From Dehalococcoidia bacterium (GTDB taxonomy: Bacteria > Chloroflexota > Dehalococcoidia > Dehalococcoidales > BS750m-G39): a stretch of DNA of 12,249 bases. Location of the stretch: contig JAUWZG010000032.1 of NCBI GenBank assembly GCA_030615425.1, positions 1 through 12,249 of the forward strand, given 5' to 3'. A program made the position numbers and the translations under genes. Below the pieces are notes generated by a model. That model saw only the letters and a program-made list of their open reading frames with translations, had not been told where the DNA came from and ran no database searches. Shown piece after piece: positions 1 through 7,019 of this stretch. Position 1 is the first letter of the stretch. Each line of letters opens with the position of its first letter.

Positions 1-2673
1 GTCAATATAGAATTCAATGACCTGAGCTCCAGGAACGTGCTCTCTTATCAGGTGGCTGAACTTCATGGAGTACATGCAGCACACCTGTGAGCAATACTCG
101 TGATACTTCTCATCACGGCTGCCCACACAGTGGATAATAGCTACCGTCTTGGGATGGGAGCCATCCTTAAGTAGCACCTCACCGGCGGTTGGTCCTGAGG
201 CATTAATCTTCCTCTCAAACTCAAGGGCAGTGATTACATTATCAAGACGCCCATAGCCGTAGTGATAGAGTGGTGTTGGGTCAAAGGCATCATAGCCAGT
301 GGCTACGATTATATTGCCGACCTCCACCTCCACCGTTTCTTCCTCTATCTCCTGATTGATTGCCTCAGCTTGGCATGCCTTAACACACTCCAGGCACTCT
401 GAGCACACGCCACAGTTCAAGCAACGCTTGGCTTCCTCAATGGCTGTTTTTTCGTCAAAGCCAAGTTCAACCTCGGTAAAGGAACCATTTCTGCTTACCG
501 GGTCAAGAATCGGCATCGCTGCCCTCACCTTCTGTGGCACGCCCTCCTTTGACACTTCTTTTGCCCTTTTAATAGGCGTTGGTCTTCCCTCTTTAAGGTC
601 GACCCCCCTGAGGTAGCGGTCTATAGAGATGGCTGCTTCCTTACCCGCAGCCACGGCAGCAATGATGTCCGAAGGACCGCTAACCACATCGCCGCCGGCA
701 AAAGCACCTTCAATGTTTGTCTGCAGGGTGGCGGGGTCAACAACGAGAGTTCCCCATCCAGTGTATTCCAACCCCTTGGGAAGCGTTGCCTTATCCACCC
801 CTTGTCCAATGGCCATAATCACGCTATCAACGTCCATATTGAACTCCGAGCCCTCAACAGGCACCGGGCGCCGCCGACCACCAGCATCAGGCTCACCCAA
901 CTCCATGCGGATACACTCTATACCGGTTAATCGGCCGTCTTGCCTCAGAACCCTGACTGGGGCTGCCAAGAGGTGGAGCTGCACCCCCTCCTGCTCCGCC
1001 CCATAAACCTCACCAGCTTCTGCCGGCATTTCGGCTCGGGAACGACGATAGACAATGTTCACCTCCTTGGCACCGAGGCGCGTAGCTACTCTGGCCGCAT
1101 CAACAGCGGCATTACCACCGCCAATAACCGCCACTCGGTTACCTAAACTGACCCTGTCCCCGGAATTCACCTGCTCTAGGAAATCGAGGGCAGGGATTAC
1201 ACCCTCGGTATCTTCGCTAGGGATGCCCATCTTCTGGCTCACGCCAGCACCGGTGCCGAGGAAGATAGCCTTGTATCCCTGTTCAAAGAGCTGCGCCAGG
1301 TCTCTTACCGGGGTATTCGTCTTTATCTCCACTCCAAGCTCTTCGACATAGCTGATTTCATTATCCAACACCTTCTTGGGTAACCTGTATTCAGGGATGC
1401 CGTAGCGCAACAGACCACCGCTCTGGGGGGCGGCTTCAAAAACGGTAACCGGATATCCCTCTCTTATCAGGTCGTAGGCACAGGCTAAGCCCGCTGGACC
1501 AGAGCCAACAATAGCTACTTTGTCTTCCTTTGTCCTTTCAATTGGGGTTGCCTTTTCTCTCCCCACCCTCAGCTCATAGTCAGCCATAAAGCGCTTGAGT
1601 GAGCGGATGGACACCGACTCATCAACCTTCCCCCGTTCGCACTCTGATTCACAGGGATGGGTGCAGACCCGCCCGCAGACGCCGGCAAGGGGCATGGTTC
1701 GCCTCAGCACCTCAAGAGCCTCCTTGAACTTGCCCTGAGAAATAAGGGCTACATACCCCTGGGCATTGACTCCGGCAGGACAGGCAACTCGGCAGGGGGG
1801 GTAGCCCTGCTTATCGACAACAAAAGCGTTAGGCACAGCTTGAGGAAAAGGTCTATAAATTGCCTTCCTCTGGCCTAATCCGAGGTCAAACTCGTTAGGT
1901 ACCTCAACCGGGCACACATTAGCGCACTCGCCGCAACCGGTACACTTGTCGACATCCACATATCTAGCCTTCTTCTTTATCCCGACCTTGAAGTTGCCCA
2001 CATACCCGGAGACATCCGTCACCTCACTATAGGACATCAGCTCAATATAGGAATGAGAGCCCACCAAGCTCATCTTGGGGGTGAGAATGCAAGCCGAGCA
2101 ATCAAGGGTGGGGAAGGTCTTATCCAGCTGTATCATGTGTCCGCCAACGCTGGGCTCCCTCTCTACCAGATAGACCTTATGCTTAGAATCAGCAATCTCC
2201 AGAGCCGCTTGAATGCCAGCGATGCCCCCTCCCACCACCAGGGTATTGGGGTTGACTGGAACCTCCTTGGTCTCCAGAGGCTCCTGATAGTAAACGCGCC
2301 TTACCGCGGCGCTTACCAGAGCCTTGGCTTTCTCAGTGGCGGCACCATGGTCTTCGGTTATCCAGGAGCAATGCTCCCTAATATTAGCCATCTCAAAGAG
2401 ATAAGGGTTTAGCCCTGACTCCTGGCAAACCCTGCGGAAGGTTCGCTCATGCATCAGTGGGGAGCAAGAAGCCACCACTATCCGATTAAGTCCCAGCTCC
2501 TTAATATCCTGCCTAATAAGCTCCTGCCCCGGGTCAGAACACATATATGTATACTCTCGAGCAATGACCACTGCCGGCAAACCCCTGGCAAACTCGGTAG
2601 TCTCTTCCACATCTACTGTGCCAGCGATATTAGTCCCACAACGGCAGATATAAACACCAATTTTTGGCTCCAT
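1..2673 (-). CDS. HdrA-like FAD/iron-sulfur protein with an inserted GltD/NfnB-type NAD(P)H oxidoreductase module (3' partial)
   Basis: Reading the minus strand from the ATG at 2673-2671 gives 891 codons with no stop before the window edge, so the C-terminus is missing. A good ribosome site (CTAAGGAG, about 6 nt upstream) fixes the start. Residues 1-130 are the HdrA N-terminal domain. GGGIAG (148-153) binds FAD, and PTLDCSACI (188-196) is the HdrA signature. C244/C247/C250/C254 form a CX2CX2CX3CP [4Fe-4S] motif. From about 290 to 750 the chain is a GltD/NfnB-type module: a cysteine-rich domain (C294, C298, C333, C337, C341, C345), FAD site GSGPAG (390-395), NAD(P)H site GGGNAA (518-523) and a second FAD motif AGGDVVSGPSD. 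HdrA then resumes with CLNCGVCSECLECVKAC (751-767) and CVGSRD...YCSQVCCMY (849-868). Known HdrA proteins are cytoplasmic electron-bifurcating subunits; use of NAD(P)H here is inferred from the insert. The partner subunits are outside the window. Confidence 0.93.
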   Translation of the reverse strand, partial: MEPKIGVYICRCGTNIAGTVDVEETTEFARGLPAVVIAREYTYMCSDPGQELIRQDIKELGLNRIVVASCSPLMHERTFRRVCQESGLNPYLFEMANIREHCSWITEDHGAATEKAKALVSAAVRRVYYQEPLETKEVPVNPNTLVVGGGIAGIQAALEIADSKHKVYLVEREPSVGGHMIQLDKTFPTLDCSACILTPKMSLVGSHSYIELMSYSEVTDVSGYVGNFKVGIKKKARYVDVDKCTGCGECANVCPVEVPNEFDLGLGQRKAIYRPFPQAVPNAFVVDKQGYPPCRVACPAGVNAQGYVALISQGKFKEALEVLRRTMPLAGVCGRVCTHPCESECERGKVDESVSIRSLKRFMADYELRVGREKATPIERTKEDKVAIVGSGPAGLACAYDLIREGYPVTVFEAAPQSGGLLRYGIPEYRLPKKVLDNEISYVEELGVEIKTNTPVRDLAQLFEQGYKAIFLGTGAGVSQKMGIPSEDTEGVIPALDFLEQVNSGDRVSLGNRVAVIGGGNAAVDAARVATRLGAKEVNIVYRRSRAEMPAEAGEVYGAEQEGVQLHLLAAPVRVLRQDGRLTGIECIRMELGEPDAGGRRRPVPVEGSEFNMDVDSVIMAIGQGVDKATLPKGLEYTGWGTLVVDPATLQTNIEGAFAGGDVVSGPSDIIAAVAAGKEAAISIDRYLRGVDLKEGRPTPIKRAKEVSKEGVPQKVRAAMPILDPVSRNGSFTEVELGFDEKTAIEEAKRCLNCGVCSECLECVKACQAEAINQEIEEETVEVEVGNIIVATGYDAFDPTPLYHYGYGRLDNVITALEFERKINASGPTAGEVLLKDGSHPKTVAIIHCVGSRDEKYHEYCSQVCCMYSMKFSHLIREHVPGAQVIEFYID

Positions 2674-2705
2674 TCTCTGCTCCTTAGAGATACTCTGATA
2701 GTTGC

Positions 2706-3290
2706 TTATCTTTTCCATCTAGGTCGGTAAACCACGTAGTGGAGTGGCTCTACCACTCTCCTCTCTATATATTCGGGATAGGGCGGGGAACGGGCTATTT
2801 CGTAGGAAGCTATCAACACCTTTTTCCTGGCGATCTTTAGTGCCACCTCAACCAGCTGCTCAGCAAATTTCCGGTCGTAGGTGATCTCCACTGTGCCATC
2901 GCCATTACGGCTGCGTACGCTCCCCGTCAGCTCAGGATTGAACACAGTCACATAGTCAAAGCTATTCTCTGCAAAAGGTAAGTCGGGAATAGCAGCGATT
3001 GCTCCTTTTATATTGTTCCGCCGTAGCTGTTTTATGCACCGTGGGTCTTTGTCAATGGCAACAGTATTTCGGTGCAAATAGGCAAGTGATATAGCGCCAG
3101 ATGCCATATCCAATATCGAGCCTGATGGATTTATCCCGGCATCATCGAGGATTTCCTTGAAATACTTTAGCTTCCACCTTTTCCCCCATTGGCTAATGGC
3201 AATGTCCTCTACACCGTCCCACTTGTAAGCGTCCATTTCCGCCAGTAACTTGTCCAAGGCTCGTTCTGACACATTATCTTTCAATCTCAT
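2706..3290 (-). CDS. Class I SAM-dependent methyltransferase-like protein
   Basis: This 194-residue protein has a Rossmann-type methyltransferase core. SILDMASGA (residues 58-66) is motif I, the SAM-binding glycine loop. VAIDKD (77-82) is motif II, with D80 placed to bind the SAM ribose. LPFAENSFDYVTVFN (104-118) matches the motif IV region of small-molecule or protein methyltransferases. Residues 1-50 are helical and have no recognised function. The ATG at 3290 is preceded by AAGGGA about 10 nt upstream. The gene lies 44 bp after the CW-motif gene and 32 bp before the HdrA-type gene, so the three are probably co-transcribed. The substrate is unknown. The fold assignment is fairly secure, but catalytic activity is not shown, and motif I has a serine (ASGA) where many family members have G-x-G. 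Confidence 0.75.
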   Translation of the reverse strand: MRLKDNVSERALDKLLAEMDAYKWDGVEDIAISQWGKRWKLKYFKEILDDAGINPSGSILDMASGAISLAYLHRNTVAIDKDPRCIKQLRRNNIKGAIAAIPDLPFAENSFDYVTVFNPELTGSVRSRNGDGTVEITYDRKFAEQLVEVALKIARKKVLIASYEIARSPPYPEYIERRVVEPLHYVVYRPRWKR

Positions 3291-3334
3291 AGCAGTTCAT
3301 CCCTTAATCCTGGTGAGGTTGACTAAAAACAGTT

Positions 3335-3673
3335 TTAATCCAGTGCCTCGGTCTTCTCCTTCAGGGACCTAAACAAAGCATCGACTCCCTTGCCAAAGAG
3401 CCTTATCTTTATGGGTTTGCCTTGGCCATATCTTCTATAGACCCGACAGACTTGACAGATGCTAATATCGTCACCTCTGTTCCCGTCATCGTTTAGCTTC
3501 AAATATGTCCCTTCTATCTCCCAGCAGGGATAGGATGGATGCTTTGTTGCTGGGCATTCATTCCTTATAGCTTCAGGGCAATGGCACATCTGCCAGCAAG
3601 GTGTTTTTTCCTGCCAAAAATCTCGAGGTGATTCCTCCACCGTTTCCCTCGTCTTTTCAAGCTCCAATTCCAT
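3335..3673 (-). CDS. Small cysteine-rich CW-motif protein (two-CW-like domain)
   Basis: This 112-residue soluble protein has seven cysteines: C26, C30, C32, C40, C50, C73 and C76. Two sit in Cys-Trp pairs (PCWQMCHC at 25-32 and PCWEIEGT at 49-56), and a CX2C (CQVC) follows at 73-76. This spacing resembles the small two-CW domains found alone or attached to signalling proteins in anaerobic bacteria. They are presumed to bind metal or iron-sulfur; that is family resemblance, not demonstrated function. The first 20 residues are acidic and helical, the last 30 basic. The ATG at 3673 has GGAG 9 nt upstream. It is the first gene of the apparent operon with the methyltransferase and HdrA-like genes, which suggests a redox or metal-linked accessory role. 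Confidence 0.7.
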   Translation of the reverse strand: MELELEKTRETVEESPRDFWQEKTPCWQMCHCPEAIRNECPATKHPSYPCWEIEGTYLKLNDDGNRGDDISICQVCRVYRRYGQGKPIKIRLFGKGVDALFRSLKEKTEALD

Positions 3674-3848
3674 CTCTTTTCTCCAATTTCATTAAGCCAC
3701 GTCTAGGCTCTCAGCACATCTAGGGGCACCACCTTTCTGTCTCTGGAGAACCGCTGAAGAAATCACCCTATGAGGTGGAATTCCCACAACGGATGTTGAG
3801 GTTTTCCACACTAGGTGGTATATTTATTTTGAGAAGGAGAGGTGTCTT
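3674..3848. promoter_or_regulatory. Divergent intergenic regulatory region between the CW/HdrA operon and the two-component system
   Basis: These 175 bases separate the two divergent transcription units and hold no gene. Three copies of an AGGTGG core are visible: ACCACCT at 3728-3734 (inverted), AGGTGG at 3773-3778 and AGGTGGT at 3813-3819, the last touching the -10 box of the response regulator. The near-palindrome GTGGAATTCCCAC lies at 3775-3787. These are candidate operator half-sites for the neighbouring LuxR-type regulator, which is inference. I could not pick a convincing minus-strand promoter for the HdrA operon here. Confidence 0.4.
3796..3824 (+). promoter_or_regulatory. Sigma70-type promoter of the response regulator
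   Basis: TTGAGG at 3796-3801 (4 of 6 to TTGACA) and TATATT at 3819-3824 (5 of 6 to TATAAT) are separated by 17 bp. Transcription would start near 3831, giving a leader of about 18 nt that carries the ribosome site AGAAGGAGA (3832-3840) 8 nt before the GTG. Confidence 0.5.
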
Positions 3849-4520
3849 GTGGCTAAGATTAGAGTTGTGCTAGTTGAGGACCATGTGGTAGTCCGGCAGA
3901 GCCTGCGACAGTTCCTCAACCGAGCCAGTGATTTGGAGGTGGTTGGTGAGGCGGGTGATGGTGAGCAGGGGGTGCGAGTGGCGACAGAACTTAAGCCTGA
4001 TGTAATCGTCATGGATATGGCTATGCCTAAAGTCAACGGCATCGAAGCGACAAGGAGAATTAAGAAGCTCTGCCCTAGTATCGCCGTGCTCGCTCTCACC
4101 GCCTATGATTATGATCAGTACGTCTTTGCCCTGTTAGATGCAGGCGCAGCTGGCTATTTGCTAAAGGATGTAAGCGGAAGCGAGCTTATGGATGCTATCC
4201 GAGCGGTATATCGAGGGGATTCAGTGCTTCACCCTACAATCGCCCGCAAAGTACTAGCGCAATTTAAACAGCTCGCAGTTAAACCCGGTGGGGAGTACAC
4301 CTCAGGTCTTCTCACTGAGAGGGAGATTGAAGTGCTCAAGAGAGCGGCCAAAGGCATGAGCAACAAGGATATTGCTAACGACCTCTTTGTTAGCGTGCGC
4401 ACCATTGAGACCCATCTGGGGAGCATTTTTAACAAACTTGGAGTCGCCTCACGCACTGAAGCGGTGGTACATGCCTTGAAAGAAGGCTGGTTCGCTTTGG
4501 ATGACCTTGCCCCAGATTGA
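3849..4520 (+). CDS. NarL/LuxR-family response regulator
   Basis: This 223-residue cytoplasmic transcription regulator has two domains. The receiver domain (about 1-122) shows the acidic pair E10/D11, the phosphoacceptor D56 in VIVMDMAMP, the switch T84 and the conserved K106. The LuxR-type helix-turn-helix (about 154-217) is recognised by LLTEREIEVLKRAAKG and SVRTIETHLGSIFNKLGV. In this family phosphorylation of D56 exposes the DNA-binding domain, which binds paired half-sites as a dimer. Translation starts at GTG (3849); the strong AGAAGGAGA site 8 nt upstream decides this. The partner kinase begins 10 bp after the stop, so this is a cognate pair. Its targets are unknown, but the divergent HdrA-type operon is the closest candidate. 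Confidence 0.93.
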   Translation: MAKIRVVLVEDHVVVRQSLRQFLNRASDLEVVGEAGDGEQGVRVATELKPDVIVMDMAMPKVNGIEATRRIKKLCPSIAVLALTAYDYDQYVFALLDAGAAGYLLKDVSGSELMDAIRAVYRGDSVLHPTIARKVLAQFKQLAVKPGGEYTSGLLTEREIEVLKRAAKGMSNKDIANDLFVSVRTIETHLGSIFNKLGVASRTEAVVHALKEGWFALDDLAPD

Positions 4521-4530
4521 GGATTTCAAT

Positions 4531-6153
4531 ATGGCTTTAGTGGAAAGGACTATCCAGCTTAAAAGGGCGGTACGGAGTGTCCATTTCTGGCTTATCCTAG
4601 CCATGTTGGTAGCTTTTTCTATCCTTCATTATACTGAAGAGCTAGGCATGGGCATATGTCCAACCTGCTATCTTGGATTTACTCGGCATACACTAGCTCG
4701 GATCCTGTTCCTGATACCTATAATCTACGCCGGGTTTTCCCTGAGGCTATGGGCGGGGTTGGCAATCGCCTTTGTAGCTTTACTCATTATGCTGCCTCGA
4801 GCCCTTTTTATATCGCCTAGCCCCCTAGATTCTTCACTTGAGTCGGTGGGTATCGTCTTCGCCGGCATTCTGGCATGCTTCTGGTTTGACGCTCAACTGA
4901 AAAGGAAAGAGGAACGCCAGCAGGCAACAACAGAGCTAGAAACAGTGCAAGAGGAGCTTCAGTCCCATATCAGGCTTTCACGCAGCAACGAGAAAAGGCT
5001 GGCTACCCTTAACGCCATCTCCACCATGCTCAGCCACTCTTTAGACTTAGAGCAGGTTCTCCGCAACGCTCTGGATATGGTCACAGAAGTGATGGAAGCG
5101 GAGGTCGCCTTGATATTTTCCTTGGACGAAGGGACTCAAGAACTCAAGGTTTTGGCTTATGATGGTGTGTCCAATAAATTCGCCCGCGATGTAGACCGAC
5201 TAAAACTTGGGGAAGGCTTTAACGGGCGTGTAGCTCAGACCGGAGAACCACTGATAGTGGAAGATGCTTCCCACGACTCTAGACTCACCAGAAAGGTGGT
5301 GAAGCAGGAGAGAATCGAGGCTGTGCTCATCGTCCCCCTTAGGGCTAGGGGTTTGATTGTGGGAACTGTTTGTGTGGCCAACCGGCGCCCTCGCCAATTC
5401 CTTGCCGAGGAAGTGGATTTGCTCACCGCCATCGGAAGTCAGATTGGCATTACTATTGAGAATGCCAAGTTCTACCAAGAGCAACAGCGGATGCAAGAGA
5501 ACCTGCGCTTCTATGTTCAGCAGATAACTAAGGCTCAAGAAGAGGAACGAAAGCGGATCGCCCGCGAGCTTCATGATGATACCACTCAAGCTCTTGTTGC
5601 TCTATCTCACCAGATAGAGGATTTCGCCACCAATAATCAGCAGCTGTCGGCGGATGATGTCGGGTTACTGAGGAGCTGGCGTGAGCAGTTTAGAGACGTT
5701 TTACAAAGGCTGCGCTACTTTAGCCGAGATCTGCGCCCATCTGTATTGGACGACCTGGGCTTGCTCCCAGCGCTGGAGTGGTTAACTGAGGATTTGGAGA
5801 AACAATCTGGGATAAAGGCAAGTTTAAGGGTAGTTGGTACCCAGCGACGCTTGAGCCCAGAGGTAGAGCTATTGCTCTTCCGCATCATTCAAGAAGCAAT
5901 CAGTAATGCCAGGCGACATGCCGGGGCCTCAAAAATCGAGGTCTGCGTAGAATTTGGTGAAGGTAAAATAGTAGCTACCATTAGGGATAATGGCAAAGGG
6001 TTCGAATTGCCCAGAACATTAGAGGAGCTATCTCGGAGCGGGAAACTCGGGCTTATCGGAGCAGAGGAGCGAGCCCGATTGCTAGGCGGTAGTTTGACAG
6101 TGCGATCCGAGCTAAGCAAAGGTACCACTGTGGTCGTTGAGGCACCGGTATAG
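4531..6153 (+). CDS. Membrane-anchored GAF-domain sensor histidine kinase (HisKA_3/NarX-like)
   Basis: This is a 540-residue sensor kinase read from the ATG at 4531, chosen because GAGG lies 8 nt upstream. An in-frame ATG at 4501 would add ten residues and overlap the regulator by 20 bp, but lacks a well-placed ribosome site. Four hydrophobic segments (about 18-35, 55-71, 73-90 and 104-120) anchor it. CPTC (43-46) follows the first. A coiled coil (about 120-155) leads to a GAF domain (about 158-320). The HisKA_3 dimerisation helix carries the phosphorylated H348 in ARELHDDTTQAL. The ATPase domain has N box ISNARRH (N459), DNGKGF (486-491) and GLIGAEERARLLGG. It should phosphorylate the regulator encoded just upstream. 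The ligand is unknown; the GAF domain or the CPTC motif could be the sensor. Confidence 0.92.
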   Translation: MALVERTIQLKRAVRSVHFWLILAMLVAFSILHYTEELGMGICPTCYLGFTRHTLARILFLIPIIYAGFSLRLWAGLAIAFVALLIMLPRALFISPSPLDSSLESVGIVFAGILACFWFDAQLKRKEERQQATTELETVQEELQSHIRLSRSNEKRLATLNAISTMLSHSLDLEQVLRNALDMVTEVMEAEVALIFSLDEGTQELKVLAYDGVSNKFARDVDRLKLGEGFNGRVAQTGEPLIVEDASHDSRLTRKVVKQERIEAVLIVPLRARGLIVGTVCVANRRPRQFLAEEVDLLTAIGSQIGITIENAKFYQEQQRMQENLRFYVQQITKAQEEERKRIARELHDDTTQALVALSHQIEDFATNNQQLSADDVGLLRSWREQFRDVLQRLRYFSRDLRPSVLDDLGLLPALEWLTEDLEKQSGIKASLRVVGTQRRLSPEVELLLFRIIQEAISNARRHAGASKIEVCVEFGEGKIVATIRDNGKGFELPRTLEELSRSGKLGLIGAEERARLLGGSLTVRSELSKGTTVVVEAPV

Positions 6154-6197
6154 CTACTAAGTAGCTGACAGGTAAATAACCTACCACGTATTTTGCC

Positions 6198-6217
6198 CCA
6201 GCTTTACGCTGGTGTTT
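6198..6217 (+). terminator. Weak candidate terminator downstream of the kinase gene
   Basis: CCAGC at 6198-6202 pairs with GCTGG at 6208-6212 around a 5-nt loop and is followed by TGTTT. The 5-bp stem and interrupted T tract make this weak. A second small hairpin (AGCTAC/GTAGCT, 6152-6166) overlaps the stop codon. Nothing stronger is visible before 6337. Confidence 0.25.
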
Positions 6218-6277
6218 CTATGGCAGGAAACGGGGAAGAGCCCCGAGTGATCTAAGATTACACATTTCGTCACATTG

Positions 6278-6329
6278 TGCATTCCAGCATAATTGCTATG
6301 CATTTGATCTTAATGCAGTATGTTATAAT
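6278..6329 (+). promoter_or_regulatory. Extended -10 promoter with upstream dyad, likely leaderless
   Basis: TGTTATAAT at 6321-6329 is a perfect extended -10 element. Its predicted start point is at about 6336, next to the ATG at 6337, and no Shine-Dalgarno sequence lies between, so the mRNA would be leaderless. No good -35 is present. A direct repeat TGCATT (6278-6283 and 6299-6304) brackets the dyad AGCA-TAAT-TGCT (6286-6297), a possible operator. Confidence 0.45.
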
Positions 6330-6336
6330 TTACTAG

Positions 6337-6516
6337 ATGGAAAGCAACCTAAAAACTGACCTGGTAACCGTTAACTTTGACCTTCCATTTCCGGTGAACA
6401 TTTCTGAGGAACCTCTCGATGTTGATGTTAGAGGCACCACATGCACACTTCAGTTTGAGAAGGTAACCCGCGAAACGATTGACCCACGATTAAGGCTCGG
6501 CGGGGGGAAATTTTGA
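6337..6516 (+). CDS. Short hypothetical ORF, probably the 5' remnant of a truncated gene
   Basis: Fifty-nine codons run from ATG at 6337 to TGA at 6514-6516. I do not recognise the product. It begins MESNLKTDLVTVNFDLPFPV, is polar with alternating hydrophobic residues suggesting beta structure, and has no signal peptide or membrane segment. Its last residues (LRLGGGKF) come from the same bases in which the integrase remnant on the opposite strand loses homology, so the ORF probably belonged to a longer gene cut at about 6500-6515. In its favour are the excellent extended -10 element just upstream and an early sequence that reads like a real protein. It could instead be a non-coding frame. Confidence 0.4.
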   Translation: MESNLKTDLVTVNFDLPFPVNISEEPLDVDVRGTTCTLQFEKVTRETIDPRLRLGGGKF

Positions 6517-6913
6517 TCTTGGTGAAAGGATCCGAGGTAATGACCTCGTCGCGTACAAGCCATGACCAGAAAGCTCTGATCGCCCTTAAGTAACAATTGA
6601 TGGCATGACCGGAAAGGCCTTTATCCCGTGGTTTGGTGAAGGGGTGGTGCTCGAAGGCCCTGACCTGTTCTAAGTGGAGAATGAACTCCCTGAGCTCGTG
6701 AGCACCTATCTCGGTTACATCGGCGGGATACTGTCTGGCCTTGAGAAAATCCCTGAGTGCGGTGAGCGCTGTTGTGTAAATACGGATGGTATTCTCGCTC
6801 TTGCCCTCGGTCCGGGCGCAGAGCCGGTAGCCCTGTATCAGGTTGCCAAGGTGGGTGGCCGGGCTCTTAAGTTCAACAACGTGGTTAAGTTTTTCTTGAA
6901 TATTGGCTGTCAT
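6428..6913 (-). pseudogene. 3'-truncated tyrosine recombinase (phage-type integrase) remnant
   Basis: The minus-strand frame starts at ATG 6913 behind a strong site (GGAGG, 7 nt upstream) and encodes 161 residues. Residues about 20-132 are the N-terminal SAM-like core-binding domain of XerC/D-type tyrosine recombinases: LIQGYRLCARTEGKSENTIR, then a middle helix set, then AINCYLRAIRAFWSWLVRDE and SDPFTKIKI. Family members have about 300 residues, with a C-terminal catalytic domain holding the R-K-H-R-H-Y residues. None of that domain is here: after about residue 136 the sequence changes to an unrelated tail ending at 6428. It cannot recombine DNA by itself. It is the first gene downstream of the tRNA-Arg 3' end and on the same strand, as in elements integrated at tRNA genes. 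Confidence 0.75.
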
Positions 6914-6954
6914 TTTTGTCCTCCGTTTTTTGCCGAAGCAGCGGGCCTTTTAAG

Positions 6955-6981
6955 CAAAAATCCCGGGATTTTGCCCGGGAT
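6955..6981 (-). terminator. Intrinsic terminator downstream of tRNA-Arg
   Basis: Read on the minus strand, ATCCCGGG (6981-6974) and CCCGGGAT (6967-6960) form a perfect 8-bp stem with a 6-nt loop. A run of five U follows (6959-6955). It lies 39 nt beyond the tRNA 3' end and 42 nt before the integrase start, so it should end the tRNA transcript and insulate the recombinase remnant. Confidence 0.75.
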
Positions 6982-7019
6982 CCAGAGGTTAAGACAGCCT
7001 CAATTTGTAGCTAGGTTAG

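Noticed and set aside
356..2730. Several plus-strand reading frames of 73-125 codons across the first 2.7 kb
   Set aside because: They are antisense to the continuous 891-codon HdrA/GltD frame, show no family motifs and lack consistent ribosome sites.
4501..4530. ATG at 4501 as the kinase start, overlapping the regulator by 20 bp
   Set aside because: The ATG at 4531 has GAGG at good spacing and starts right before the first membrane segment; the extra ten residues are not needed.
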